Counted from the first letter of the stretch, positions 18,482 to 30,920 are shown. The stretch: 64,000 nucleotides of DNA from Argyresthia goedartella (GCA_949825045.1 OX463808.1:31309674-31373673), one strand, 5' to 3'. Translations and numbers: made by a program. Notes: generated from the letters alone by a model not told the origin.

Positions 18482-20560
18482 CTAGGTACCGGTCACCACC
18501 TTTACCCAGTGTTTCAGGATAGCTCCATCGACCCTTTCTGCTATAACAGTTAGGATACCGTTGGTGCTGCCGCGCACTCTGTTCATTAGCGAGGCCACCC
18601 GTTTCCGTATTATGGCATGAAACCCGTCCGTGCGGGCTTCTGTAAAAATGCCTGACGCACTACAAAATCGCGGCAGCCCCAGCATCATCCATAATCCGTT
18701 ATTATACTGGACTCAAAGGGCGTTTAAAGACTTTTGAGTATAGCTGACCCACAGGCTACTCGTGTAAAAGGATTGGCAGTAAGCCTTAAACAAGGTAATT
18801 TTTACTTGCTTTGTACAACGAGCAAACCTGCGCGACAGCATGTTCACCCTCACCGCCAACTCCCTCCGTTCCCATTCAATATCCAGGTCATCTCTCATGT
18901 CATTGGCTACAGTGTGCCCCAGATATTTAAAACTTGTAACATGTGATAACTCCTGACCGTATAATTTTATAGGAGGCACATTACTAGGGGACTTATTTCC
19001 CGTCATAAATATCATAACTTGCGTCTTTTTAACATTGTATCGTAAGCCGTGGGTCTCAGCATATGACTCACATGTACTTGATAGATATCTTAATCCTCTC
19101 ACTGATGGACTCAGCAGCACCATGTTATCGGCATAGCTTAAGTTATTCGCACTTTTCCCACTTATATAACAACCCGCGTGCATGCTGCTTAGTTCACCAA
19201 TGAGGTTATTAACATACAAGTTGAAAAGCTTTGGAGACGTGAGTCCCCCCTGTCTCAATCCGCATTCGAACTTGTACTTTTCAGAGTAAACACTTCCCCA
19301 CCTGACTCTATTCGTCTGATGGCTATACCAATATTTAAGTATATTTATAGTTTCCATCGGTAGGTTTACTTCCCGACACTTATCCCACCGGATATTATAA
19401 GAAACCAAGTCGAACGCCTTTGAGAGATCTAGAAAAGATGCGTATACATTAGTGTTCCTTTCCGTATAGTACCTAACAGTATGCTTGAGAGCTGGGATCG
19501 CACTTTCTGTGGACAGTCCAGACCTAAATCCAAACTGATCATCATTAAGTTTGAGATGTTTATCAAGTTGGTCGTCAAGCAAGCCATCAAACACTTTAGC
19601 CAGTACCGTTGCGAGTGAGATAGGTCTGTAGTTGTTGGTATCTGACACGTCTCCAGTTTTGTTTTTTACTATAGGTACTACAATAGTCTCCATTATATAT
19701 TGCGGGAGATATTCGTGCTTCACACAAAATGTATAGAACATTGACAAAATTCTCGGGAGGTGAACGCCCGCGTGCTGCAAGTGCTCAATACTTAGTCCGT
19801 CATGACCAGGTGATTTTCCACGTGTCACGTTGTTTACAATAAAAGTCACTTGTTTGGTTGTAAAACTAGTGAGTGTGGGTCCATCACAACAGCGCTCAAC
19901 ACTGACCACACTTTGCATTGGCAGTAAGGGTGATTTCACTTTAAAATGCTTACAGAATAGGTCACATCACTATCTACAGATACCGGTAAACTAGTTTTGG
20001 GGTTTAAATTTTAAGTACATTTCCAAAAAAGAGAAAAGTTTTTTGCCTGTCGGTGTGTGGCTATTAGGTCCATTTTGATCTGTTCCTGGTTATTTTTACA
20101 CCATTTGAGTTTGGACTTAAATACTTTTCTGCTGTCACACATTTCTTTGTAAATAGGCCCTAATTTAGGCTTGCCATGGTCAATCCACTGTTGAAATTTC
20201 AGTCTGGCAAGTGTAAGTGAAAGTGACTCTCTTACATGTCTATTCCATCCTGTAACATACTTTTTCCTAACTGGATTTTTATTACGGCTAAGTATTGCTG
20301 ATTCACTTAGAATATTTACAATTGAATCATACATGTCGTCTATAATATTTCTATGACTAATATTATCACATACGTTATCTCAACATTGCCTAAATTCCTC
20401 CGGAAAGTCTATTTCCCGTAGTTTAGTGTGACACAGACTAGAATAGGCACTATGAATGTCTTACGGTTTAAGAGACGGGTAATGCGCATTTTTCTGAAGT
20501 TCAGCAAATATGGATAGGCCGTCTTTAAATGAACAGCCTGAACTAGGATAATGGAATTGT
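18482..20560 (-). pseudogene. LINE reverse transcriptase, nearly continuous
   Basis: Minus-strand translation gives GKSPGHDGLSIEHLQHAGVH, NYRPISLATVLAKVFDGLL, FLDLSKAFDLV (motif A), CGLRQGGLTSPKLFNLYVNN and NLSYADNMVLLSPS. A further N-terminal linker lies at 20011-20334. The catalytic YADD is YADN here. One in-frame TGA at 18713-18715 separates the main ORF from the C-terminal piece (18482-18688), and a frameshift lies near 19975. The element is 5' truncated near 20560. A decayed relative with the same FLDLSKAFD and QFGFR..LSTE motifs lies at 30180-30920. The clade was not assigned. Confidence 0.8.
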
Positions 20561-20829
20561 ATTGTAATTGTTCATTTTGTTACTGCTAGCGCGATCTTTC
20601 GCTTTGTGGAGTTACTAATGGTTGGCTTGCGCTGGCTAGACGCCGTTTTTGATACTTTCGCTCGAGCCGTGTGCGAATGATGCGGCAAGACAGTAATTGG
20701 TTTGACAAAAGCCTGTGGAGCGACGTATCGTCTTGCAGTTGGGAGCTGGTGAATTCACATTTGAATTGGGAAGGCAGATCCCAGTATAAATTAAAAATTA
20801 ATTTATGGTCATACATTATCAAAGGCGTA

Positions 20830-21210
20830 GTCATTTATTTATTATTATACAAATATGATGTATAATATAATAGGTTGGGACCTAAAGCGCCGTACAAAAA
20901 TAATAATTTACATGATGAGAAATGAAATCTGATATTTTGTAGTAACCTTTTTTACATAAGTGATTTTTAACAACATTTTTAAATTAATTTACAGACAATT
21001 CTTGTAACTCAGTCGGTATTTTGTTGTAAAAGCGAATACATTGCCCTACATACATTAACCTTATGGAGCCTAGTAGTAGGTATAGCTAGTTTATTCCTAT
21101 TTCTAGTGTTGACATTATGCCTGTCGCTATTTTTAGGAAATTTATCAATATTTTTGTGGACGTACATTAGGTTTTCATAAATATACTGACACGGCACTGT
21201 CATAATGTAC
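20830..21210 (-). pseudogene. LINE ORF2 C-terminal fragment
   Basis: The translation has CQYIYENLMYVHKNIDKF, NVNTRNRNKL and, after a frameshift, CIRFYNKIPTELQELSVN and KNHLCKKGYYKISDF. This is the usual C-terminal end of a Jockey/CR1-type ORF2. It abuts the mariner at 21324 and is 5' truncated. Confidence 0.7.
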
Positions 21211-21323
21211 GTAATGTATGTGTCATTTATACAGCTAATTACTCATGTATTTATGTTGCTAAAATTATAATTCATTTGTTTTTTCCTCTATTGTTTTTTT
21301 TCTTGCGTCACTCAGCTTACAAA

Positions 21324-22290
21324 ATGGAAAACTTGAAATATCGCGTTATTTACGAGTATGAGTTCTACCGTGGCACCAGAGCTGTAGAAACGGCTCGAAG
21401 TATTAATGATGTGTATGGCGACGGTGCCGCAATAGAAAACACAGTGCATTTTTGGTTCCAACGTTTTCGTTCTGGAAATTTTGACCTGCAGAACAAGCCC
21501 CGTGGACTGCCAGAGACCAAAGTTGATAATGAAAAATTGAAGGCTATTGTGGAAGCGAATTCATCGCAAACCACGTCCGAGTTAGCTGCAGGCTGCGGTG
21601 TTAGTGATAAAACTGTTTTAATCCACTTGAAGCAAATTGGGAAGGTGAAAAAGCTTGAAAGGTGGGTACCTCACAAACTGAGTGAAGCAAATCAACAAAT
21701 GCGCGTTGACTGTTGCGTTGCATTACTCACCCGGAACAATAATGAAAGGATTTTAAATCGAATCATTACCTGTGATGAAAAGTGGATCCTGTACGATAAT
21801 CGGAAGCGCTCAATGCAATGGCTGAACCCTGCTGAACCAGCCAAACCATGCCCCGAGCGAAAATTGACTCCAAAAAAGTGACTTGTGAGCGTTTGGTGGA
21901 CTAGTGCTGGTGTCGTTCACTACAGCTTTCTTAAATCTGGCCAGACGATTACGGCAGATGTCTTTTGTCAGCAACTGCAAATCATGATGGAAAAGCTAGC
22001 TTCTAAACAACCGAGGCTGGTCAATCGCTCTAGGCCACTGCTGCTTCATGATAATGCTAGACCATACACGCACAACAGACGGCTACCATATTAGAGGAGC
22101 TTCAATTGGAATGTCTAAGACATCCACCGTACTCTCCGGACCTTACTCCAAATGTTTTTTTTTTTCGAAATTTGGATAACTTCTTGAAAGGGAAAAAATT
22201 CAACTTCGATGGGGCAGTCCAAACCGCCTTCAAAGATTTTATTGATTCCCGTCCGAATGTTTTTTTTAGTAAAGGGATCGAATAACTACC
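21324..22290 (+). pseudogene. Mariner transposase, broken
   Basis: The translation starts MENLKYRVIYEYEFYRGTRA and has the paired helix-turn-helix region (TTSELAAGCGVSDKTVLIHL), then VPHKLSEANQQMR, TCDEKWILYDN (first Asp), LLHDNARPYTH (second Asp) and HPPYSPDLTPNVFFF (third Asp), i.e. the mariner DD34D arrangement. A TGA at 21879-21881 and a frameshift near 22090 disable it. The family's usual length is about 345 residues and almost all of it is represented. It resembles the cecropia group by its right terminus. Confidence 0.85.
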
Positions 22291-22416
22291 TATGAGATGG
22301 CAAAAGTGTAATTTATACACTTTATGTATCAATACCATTGCTATCTAGCAATGGTACATACTTTGATTAAATAAATATATTATATTTAAAAAAATAACGA
22401 CTTTATGTTCCTCCCA

Positions 22417-22448
22417 TGCAAAACGCCAATTTCATATGTAAGGACCTA
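22417..22448. repeat. Right terminal repeat of the mariner
   Basis: Inverse of the mariner end TAGGTCCTTACATATGAAAT followed by TGGCGTTTTGC. No matching left terminus is visible between 20860 and 21323, so the element has lost its left end. Confidence 0.65.
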
Positions 22449-22499
22449 CTATAAGATAATATTGCAAGATTCAGTTTTAATTATTGTTTAATTCATTGG

Positions 22500-22915
22500 T
22501 TCCTTTGAGCTGCCAGATACTTTGAATGCAGTTTGCCGGTCAATGTGGCTACAATATTACGGCGATCCTGTATACTACGCCCTGCGATTGAGAACTTATC
22601 AACATTTAAGTTACCCAGGAAGATGGCTAGGCGTCCGGTCTATCTCCCTGGGTAACTTTGTGCCAACCCATTTTGTGCCAACGCGATCGCCAGATTTAAA
22701 TCCATTTTATGTATTATGATTTATTAAAGAAACTGCGAAAGAAAGAAACCAAGAAATGCGCCAGCGAATCCAGGCAGCTGCTTAAAAAGATCTAGTGCTG
22801 GCTACGCACTTCGAATTAAGTGTTCTATTATAAGGAGATGTCGAACTTGTAACATTGCAGCTGGTTGCCAATTCGAGTAACTTTTGTAAAATTTTAATAA
22901 AGCAGGGAATCTGTT
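22500..22915 (+). pseudogene. Tc1/mariner-like DDE transposase C-terminal relic
   Basis: The translation YPGRWLGVRSIS and VPTRSPDLNPFYVL fits the last catalytic block of a DDE transposase (fPgRWIGr...PpRSPDLtPlDFflWg). The closing words RRCRTCNIAAGCQFE fit the family's usual RR.RLCI...GGHFE end. Frameshifts are present. It probably belongs to the TA-flanked element ending at 23449. Confidence 0.6.
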
Positions 22916-22993
22916 TTTGTTTCGTTTCATTTAGTAATTTTCTCGAAACTGCGCACATTTTAATTCATATAAAAAGATTGCATTAGAAACAAA

Positions 22994-23042
22994 AATCAGG
23001 TTTTTCACAAAATACAAAGGGTATTTTGTGAAAAACCTGATT
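22994..23042. repeat. Perfect 22-bp-arm hairpin
   Basis: The arms AATCAGGTTTTTCACAAAAT+AC and its exact inverse are separated by 5 nt (AAAGG). A third partial arm TTTCACAAAATACCCTTTG follows at 23047. Confidence 0.9.
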
Positions 23043-23689
23043 CAGATTTCACAAAATACCCTTTGGCATTAAAATAGCAATTACTTCTTCTCTTACACAA
23101 ATTTTGTACTGTAATTTTCTGTTTCTAAATCGGCATTAAATTTTGACGCTTTTAAACTAACGGACACTTAGAGCTTTAAACTGTGTTAAAAATAACTGAT
23201 TAATAACATTATTTTAGTATTTTTCCTGGAAAAACTGTTATTGTTTCTGTAAATAATTAAATAAAAATCACCAAAAATAAAGTAGTAATTATTATTAATT
23301 TCCGGTAAATGGCATTAACAAAGGTAATCAAAGGTACCAATTATTCAAAAAACCAATAAATTTCAAATATCTTTAAAACCCTAATCTGATAGACACTGGT
23401 CTCAGCTATCGATGGCTACCGCTTGAACCACTACTTACGGGACATCCTGTACATATTTATGCTACTGTACAAAATTTTACTAAATATAACATGAACATCA
23501 CGAGAGTAGCACAGGGTTTTCAGGATTGCAAACATGGATGTTAATTACAGCCAGGTATATGTACTAACAACATATTACAAAATCTTAGACATAAGCTCCT
23601 TTGCGAAGTTCGATGTTTTTATAAGCTGTACCACAAATCATCGTAAGCATTTTATTTATTATAATTAGGAATATTTTTTACTTGACTGC

Positions 23690-24892
23690 TTTAACAGTTT
23701 TTCATCCCAAGACTCCGGCAACGGTACTCTTCTTGTTCTACTTGACTACTCAAGAGCCTTTGATTCTATCAATATGGACATGATGCTCTCAAAGTTGAGT
23801 TACTATGGTTTTGATTTGGATGCAATAAGATGGTTTGAAAGTTACCTTACCAACCGAAATCAACAGGTCGTTTTAAGAAATAGTGATGGTACAACCCAAC
23901 TATCGGAAAATGTCACCACCAGTAGAGGTGTCCCTCAAGGATCCATACTAGGCCCACTGTTGTTCATACTGTACAGTGCAGACGTTTCTCGTTGTATCTC
24001 ACACTGCAAATACCACATATACGCAGATGATTTGCAGTTATACATTGATGCAAACAACGAGACACTACCAGCAGCTGTTCGGGGCATAAATACGGACCTA
24101 AAACAGATAGCATCCTGGTCTTCCAAAAACGCGTTGGTCCTAAATCCTACCAAATCAAAATACATGATACTGGGATCTAAACATCAAGTGGCAACTATTG
24201 GACAAATGAATCCACAAATCAAAATATCTGGAATCCCTGTCGAACGGGTACATGAAGCACGAAACCTAGGTTTGATCATGGACGAGGAATTGCGTTTCGA
24301 GAAGCATATTCTTGAACTAGTCAGGAATTGCTTCTATAGACTCAATATACTATATAGAATTAGAGAGTTTATAAAGGAAGACATGCGAGTTAGGCTCTGT
24401 GAATCGCTGGTCATGTCTAAACTTAATTACTGCATCACAGTGTATGGACCATGCTTGTACAAGCGCACCGAGCGTTTGGTGCAACGTGTACAGAACGCTT
24501 GTGCACGCTACTGCTTCAACGTTCCTCCTCGTGCCCACATTACACGTTATCTTAATAGAGCAAACATCCTGAAAATTAAGGGCAGACAGGAGCTACAGTT
24601 AGCTGCACTTTTGTTTGGTGTCATCAAGAGAGGGATACCTGAATATCTGTTTGAAAAGCTCAAATGGAGAGAGTCTTATCACCACACTAACCGTAGCACG
24701 ACAAGCCTCCTTTCCATTCCCCACCACCGAACTGCTGCTTTTAGGGGCAGCTTCAGATACCTGTCCACGAAATGCTGGAATAACCTACCACCACCAATTC
24801 GAGATAAAACACATATAACCAGCTTCAAAATCTCATTAATGAATATTTTTAATGAATGCTTAATAAGTATGAGGTCACTGGGAAATACGTAA
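23690..24892 (+). pseudogene. 5'-truncated LINE reverse transcriptase
   Basis: An uninterrupted frame runs FSSQDSGNGTLLVLLDYSRA, FDSINMD (motif A), RGVPQGSILGPLLFILYSAD (motif B), CKYHIYADDLQLYIDAN (intact YADD) and ARNLGLIMDEELRF to the stop at 24890-24892. The endonuclease and N-terminal RT are missing. It is Jockey/CR1-type. The last 372 codons are open, so this copy is comparatively young, but it cannot be autonomous. A 3' UTR without clear poly(A) follows to about 25050. Confidence 0.85.
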
Positions 24893-25477
24893 ATAATGTT
24901 GTACGTTAGTTTTAAGTATCAAAGAATCGGTAGCGCTAGAACTCGCGATTATTCTGTTAGTTGTATATCGTGCCAAACTTGTTTTTTATTATGTACTTAG
25001 TGATTGTTTGTCAGGTTTTTCATAAAACAAATAATACAAGTATTATTGTTCCTTAATTGAAGTTTGAAGCATTAATTAACTTGAACTTAGTTAAATCTGA
25101 ACAGCGAAGTGATAAAGTGTTTACGTTTATGAAAATCGCTACAGACTGCTGTAACTCTTGCCAATCTGTACCTATGAGACCTTTGTTAAACATTTACCTT
25201 AAAACCTCCGCCATTCTGGAATGTAAAGATCATACAAATATCTTCGTATAGTGTTAGTGTTAATTGCTCAAAGCAGAAGTTACAAAATTGTAGTATACGT
25301 CAAACTGTTCATTTCTATCGATCATATTGATATGCAGACGGCAATGTAAGCTAGACATACGAGCCAGGGACGTACAATCCTCTAAACAGAGCCATAACTA
25401 ATTTTGTATCACCTAACTAAAATACGTATGTTTCTCCCTAACTCTAACCCCCGTAACTTGGTATTACGAGATTTATT

Positions 25478-26049
25478 TTTGACGGGCGACTGGTCAATGT
25501 TGAGAAGCATTTGCCAGAGTTGCTCAACCTACAGGACACCGTTGTATCGATGGAAGCCGAGATCACGGCACTTAAAGACGAATTAATAACGAGGGACCAA
25601 TGGTCCCGTCTCAATAATGTCGAGATCAAGGGAGTTCCAGTAAAAGGCAACGAAAACCTCTTCGACATCGTCGAGAGCATTGGCAAGGCGGTCGGTTACC
25701 AGTTTCCGAAGACCTCAATTAATTATTTATCCCGGGTGCCGGTGTACAACTCGAAAGAAAAATCTATAGTAGTGAGCGTCTTAAATCGCTACATAAAGGA
25801 AGAGTTCGTAGCTAGTGCGCGTGCCAGGAAGATTACTGCTGCTGAGCTGGGCTTCAAAGATGTCACAAGCAGAGTCTTCGTCAACGACCATCTATCACCC
25901 GACTCAAAGAAGCTCCTCACTAAGACGAAAGCCCTTGCCAAGGAAAGGAATACGTCTGGGTAAAATTTTCGAAGATCCACGTACGCAAAAACGACTCCAC
26001 TCATGCTTTCGTTGTTAGCGGTACCCGTGATTTAAACAAGTTATCCTAA
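25478..26049 (+). pseudogene. LINE ORF1 (nucleic-acid-binding protein), frameshifted
   Basis: FDGRLVNVEKHLPELLNLQD begins a coiled-coil-like N-terminal part, then RDQWSRLNNVEIKGVPVK, FVNDHLSPDSKKLLTKTKAL and, after a one-base shift near 25948, EYVWVKFSKIHVRKNDSTH to stop TAA at 26047. This is the coiled coil plus RRM-like ORF1 layout of insect Jockey/CR1 elements. The 5' part is missing. Confidence 0.75.
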
Positions 26050-26604
26050 AATGTAACCAACTTCTGCTTTGCTTAACTATTCTAATTTTAAGTTTGAGCA
26101 CCGTTGGTATGGTTAGTAACCGAGCAGCTCCTCTGTTCAACACAAAAGAACCTTATCTTTTATATTACAATGTTAAAACAAGGTACTTATCGTTGAATTA
26201 TGGCCTGCTTGCTAATTGTAATAGGACCTATTTTCACTATGGCATTATTTCCGATGGATGGTCAACTTTTTGTATTGCGTTGCTTATCATTCTCTGGCTA
26301 CCGACAAATACTAGGACCGCAAGCCACTGTACTTTTCTCTTTGCTGCTATAGAGTTAAGCGTCATTTTGCGTCACGCTGATAATGATGTTGCTATTTTTA
26401 ACTTATATTTCAGAAGTTTTACGGTCGACGAAAACGAACATTTCTTTGGCGCCTTGAATATACTAAGCTATTGTCGATTATTGCTTAACACAAAGTACGA
26501 TTTAGTTATTTGTCATTTCGCGAGCGTATCTATGTCATCAACTGTTAATCTATTTTCTAAAAATTATAATAAGTATCTATTGTGCTACGTGTGCATCTGT
26601 AACC

Positions 26605-29498
26605 ATGTCGAGCCTTAACGTTTATCACCAGAACGTGAGGGGACTTAGGTCTAAGACTGATGTGTTTTTTAGAAATTTGCGATCTTGTGATTATGACGTG
26701 GTAACCTTGACTGAAACTTGGCTCTGCGAGGGTATTCTCGACGATGAGCTTTTTGATAGTCGCTATTGTGTATGGCGTAGGGACCGCGACTATACCGCGA
26801 CCAAGCAGACCCGTGGAGGTGGAGTTGCTATAGCCGTCAAACGTTCCTTAATTACTTCTCGTAAGTTCGAATGGCAGTCTACTGCTGAAGATATTTGGAT
26901 ATCAATTGTCCTTCGAGACCCACGTAGCCGGACTCCAGTCAAGTTAAATATATGTTGTTTATATCTTTGCTCAGAAAATCTGGGTCACTCTTTTTCCGAC
27001 CAATTAATTAACTTTTGTGATAATATCGAAACAGTAATTTCCAGTAACTTCCAAGATAAATTTATAATTTTAGGAGATTTTAATATGAGCTTCATTGACT
27101 GGTTGGATACCGACGAAGGTCTAGTACCCGTGAATGCAAGTGGTGATAGCGCCGCACATTTTGTAGAAACCTTCAACTTTTGCAACTTGGAGCAATACAA
27201 CTCAGTTATTAACGCGCAGGGCCGAATTCTGGACCTAGTTTTTGCTAGCGAGACAATTTCTGTGGCCCCATGCCTCGATCCACTTGTCCCAGAAGACCCA
27301 TATCATAAAGCGCTCTGTATAAATATGCCCTTTACCGAGTCTGCGTCTCTTCCACTAACCAATCATATCGTATTTTTTTACAATCGAGGAGATTACAACT
27401 CGATTAAGGATGACCTTGTTGCTGCGGACTGGACAGACCTTCTTTGCAGAGGGTCTTTGGACGAGGCTGTACAATGCTTTTACAGAATTTGCGTACAAAA
27501 GACATTCCTCAACGAGTCAAACGTGGTGATAATAATTATCCTTTGTGGTACAACCGCCCCCTAATCAAAGCTATTAAAGAAAAATTTAAATATTTTAGAA
27601 GGTTTAAGACGTACGGTAATCTATCAGATAAGCATACATTCGATTTATTAAGAGAAAAGGTTAAGCGTCTGGAAAGATTGTGCTACATGAAATACATTAA
27701 CCTCACAGAGGATTCGATTAAGGCAAATCCGAAGTATTTCTGGAAGTTTATTAAAAACAATCTTAATAAATCGTCATATCCTGTTTCGATGACCTATTTA
27801 GGTACTACTTCTACTTCGGGCGATGACATCAGCAATCTTTTTAACGAATATTTTCTATCAAATTTCCTTGAAAGAGATCCCACATCATGCACCCAGTTCG
27901 AGGAACCATCAGAGCCAGTCGTAGCTGATCTAGCCTCAATCGTCATCGAGACCAATGAAATTATAAAGCTGCTAAATAACTTGGACTTGACGAAATCAGC
28001 CGGTCCTGATGAACTCCCCGCGGTTTTCCTAGTTAAATGTGCTGATAGCCTCTCTCTGCCTCTATCTCTTATATTCAAAAGATCAATCGCTGAAGGTGCT
28101 GTGCCTGCTATCTGGAAGTCAGCTTTTATCACCCCTATCCATAAAAAAGGTCAAAAAAATAGAGTGGATAATTACCGGCCAATCTCTAAGTTATGTCTCA
28201 TTGCAAAGATATTCGAACGCATTGTCTATAACCAAGTGTATGCTGCATTAAAGTCGTCGTTTTGTCCCCAGCAGCATGGTTTTCTTAAGAAACGGTCCAC
28301 AGACTCAAACCTACTACTGTTTAATGATTTTATAACCCAGCAGTTAGATAACGGTGATCAAGTGGATGCTATTTATACTGATTATAGCAAGGCTTTCGAC
28401 CGAATAGATCATATCCTTCTATTGAAAAAGTTACTTGCAATTGGCATCAGGGGTGACTTATTTCGGTGGTTCTCATCATATGTTGAAAACAGATCTCAGG
28501 CAGTTGTACTGAACGGCTATAAATCTAATTGGACTAATATACCCTCAGGGGTTCCCCAAGGGTCGTTACTAGCACCGTTACTGTTTATAATTTTCGTTTT
28601 TGATATTTCCAACTGTTTTAAAAATTCTCAATTCTTACTTTTTGCCGATGACATGAAAATATTTAGAACTGTTAACGATGCTATTGACTCAGCATTACTG
28701 CAAGACGACCTTCTGCAATTCGATATTTACTGCCTCAACAATAAACTTGACCTAAATGTATCCAAATGCTTTACTGTGTCCTTTACTCGTAAACGCAACG
28801 TATTTAATAACAATTACTCATTAAAAAATAAACCTTTACTTACACTTCATGAAATTAGAGACCTTGGTGTCATTATGGATAGCAAACTTATCTTTGATAC
28901 GCACATGAATTCAATTACCAGTAAAGCCTACAAGGCCTTAGGGTTTATTATTCGTTCCTGCAAAAATCTGCGTCGCCTTAAATCCGTAAAAGTTATCTAC
29001 TGTGCATTTGTCAGGAGCCACCTCGAATATGCTTCACAAGTTTGGAACCCTAGTTACAAAGTATATATTAATAAGTTAGAGAGCATTCAAAAGAAATTTA
29101 TTCGACATATTAAATTCAAATTTAAACTTCCAAGACTACCCTATAACCAATTATGCATCAAACTCCACTTACTTCCATTGCATGTACGGCGATACATAAC
29201 TGACATCACCTATCTGATGAAAATAGCCCAGAGCCTTGTCGACTGTCCCGCCTTGTTAGCTAAGCTTCATCTCCTCGTCCCCTCACGTTCTCAGTCTCGC
29301 CGAAGACTGTCATTGTTTGTTCCTTGGGCTCGCACAAACTTTAGACTAAATTCTTACTTTATCAGAGCTATACGATCTTTCAACGACCTTTGTATTGAAA
29401 ACGAAGACATTGATTTGTTCGCTAGTAGTATTTCCGTTATCCGTAAAGTATTAACCTCTAAGTTCTGTGACTCGGTTGAGGCCTCATTACCGATATAA
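26605..29498 (+). pseudogene. LINE ORF2 (endonuclease + reverse transcriptase), one frameshift
   Basis: It starts MSSLNVYHQNVRGLRSKTDV (APE endonuclease), with TETWL and ILGDFNMSFIDW. A frameshift near 27500 separates it from the RT part: NYRPISKLCLIAKIFERIV, YTDYSKAFDRID (motif A), SGVPQGSLLAPLLFIIFVFD and FLLFADDMKIFRT (FADD box). The C-terminal part is uninterrupted to the TAA at 29496. Without the one shift it would read through as a full-length ORF2 of about 960 codons. Confidence 0.85.
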
Positions 29499-29715
29499 CC
29501 CACTATAATGGTGTGCCATCTTCCTTCTTCTATTATTGGATATAGTTACCGTGTCTGGTGTTTCGTGTATCGCTTTTCTTTCACCTGTGCTAATTGCTCA
29601 AAATATTGCTAGATGTGAAAACTTTTTGTTGGCTTTCTGTATCTATGTGTGTAATTTATTGTGTTAGTGATAAGCTGTTAGTTTTCCTAATAAAGTAAAA
29701 AAAAAAAAAAAAAAA

Positions 29716-30179
29716 GATCGCCGAGCCCCGACTTCTGCATACCTATTTCAAACCACGCTGCAGAAATCCATAATCAAGACCCCACCCAAACCAAGACGAC
29801 ATCAAGCAAGCCATGACGGACCAGAAGCCAAAAGATTTCAACTGAACAAGACTTGAAAGAATGAAAGACTGGTTGAGACATGAACCAACTTTTTGGAGAT
29901 AGACAGCATAATGAATGACAATTATCGGTAGTTCCATAGTATCGAATAATCATGTTATTATGGATTAACAGTCACACATCTTTCAAATCTTTGGAGACCC
30001 AGTGGCCCGGATATTTAGATTTGGTAACCCTAGTCTGAGGAGTACTGCATAAAAAAACAGGAGGCACATCAATATAAGTTTTATTGTCTGAATTGAAAAA
30101 TTTGCTCACTCTTTTTTGCATTGTATCTAAGCATCAGCATAGGAAATATTATTAATACATTGTCCATCTTTTTGAAATC
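29716..30179. other. Unassigned spacer
   Basis: No coding region was recognised. A 64-codon minus frame at 29743-29937 has no domain. Confidence 0.4.
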
Positions 30180-30920
30180 CGAACCGGTTACTACTGAGCT
30201 TCCCGATAAGCCTGTCTACGTAAAGATTAAATAGATTATGAGAAGTTGGGGTGCTAACTGACGTACACTTACTATAGTAGTATACTTTGGACTGTGAACT
30301 TGCCCACGTTACAATGCACTACATTAGCTAAATCAGTTTAGCGTGCTAAATTAATTTAACTTTGACTTATTTTATATATTTTGACAGATGCGCAAATCGA
30401 TTTAACACGCTAAATGTGAATAATCAATGTTGTGCAAGTGGACCGTACTCTAATTACTATACCAGTATCTAAATAGAGAGATAATCTCGGAGGGCAAATC
30501 CGTCTTCCGTCAAATCACCATGCGGCTTCTTTCCCATAGTTGACTTAATCAAACGCTTTTGATAGGTCCAGGAAACAATCGTAGTTGGGTGGTGAACTTG
30601 TGGGTTTCTGGAGGCGTAGTTTGCTTAAGGTTAAAGTTAAAGGTAATCTCCGTCGACAGGCCGAGTCGGAACCCGAACTAACCATCATGCAGTGTTATGT
30701 GCCTAGTCAGTTGTTTATCAAGCAAAGTGCCCAGTACTTTTGCAATAACAGCTGTAAATTATATTGACATATAATTGTAGTACGTTAAGTACATATAGGT
30801 ACACTCCACAGCATCTATCACCGGTGTTCCCAAGGCTGATTCCACTTTAAAGTGAGTTCCAAAGACCTCCGTTATTGTTGACATGGTCAATAGTTAAACC
30901 ATTCCAAAGATGTACGCAAA
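30180..30920 (-). pseudogene. Decayed LINE reverse transcriptase
   Basis: Minus-strand pieces read KVLGTLLDKQLTRHITLHDG, FGFRLGLSTEIT and CFLDLSKAFD followed by a stop and VNYG. This is the same family as 18482-20560 but much older, with several stops and gaps. Confidence 0.65.

Larger units (their letters stand above)
18392..23449. mobile_element. Possible TA-flanked DNA element with nested insertions
   Basis: The left end CAGGCTGTCCCGTAAGTAGTGG (18392) and the right end, its near-perfect inverse CCACTACTTACGGGACATCCTG (ending 23449), are each flanked by TA. Near the right end lies a DDE transposase relic (22500-22915) that could belong to it. The interior holds unrelated LINE and mariner copies. 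The two ends may instead belong to two separate MITEs. Confidence 0.4.
25470..29715 (+). mobile_element. Nearly complete Jockey-type LINE with poly(A)
   Basis: ORF1 (about 25478-26049), a linker of about 550 bp, ORF2 endonuclease plus reverse transcriptase (26605-29498), a 3' UTR with AATAAAG at 29689 and a poly(A) run at 29697-29715. It is truncated in ORF1, with one frameshift in ORF1 and one in ORF2. It is the best-preserved LINE in the window. Confidence 0.85.

Noticed and set aside
20870..20890. TAGGTTGGGACCTAAAG as left mariner terminus
   Set aside because: It reads as part of the LINE C-terminal frame (ALGPNLLYY on the minus strand) and does not match the right terminus TAGGTCCTTACATATG.
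26094..26618. 174-codon open frame between LINE ORF1 and ORF2
   Set aside because: It lies in the linker of the LINE, overlaps the ORF2 start and has no recognisable domain; likely chance.
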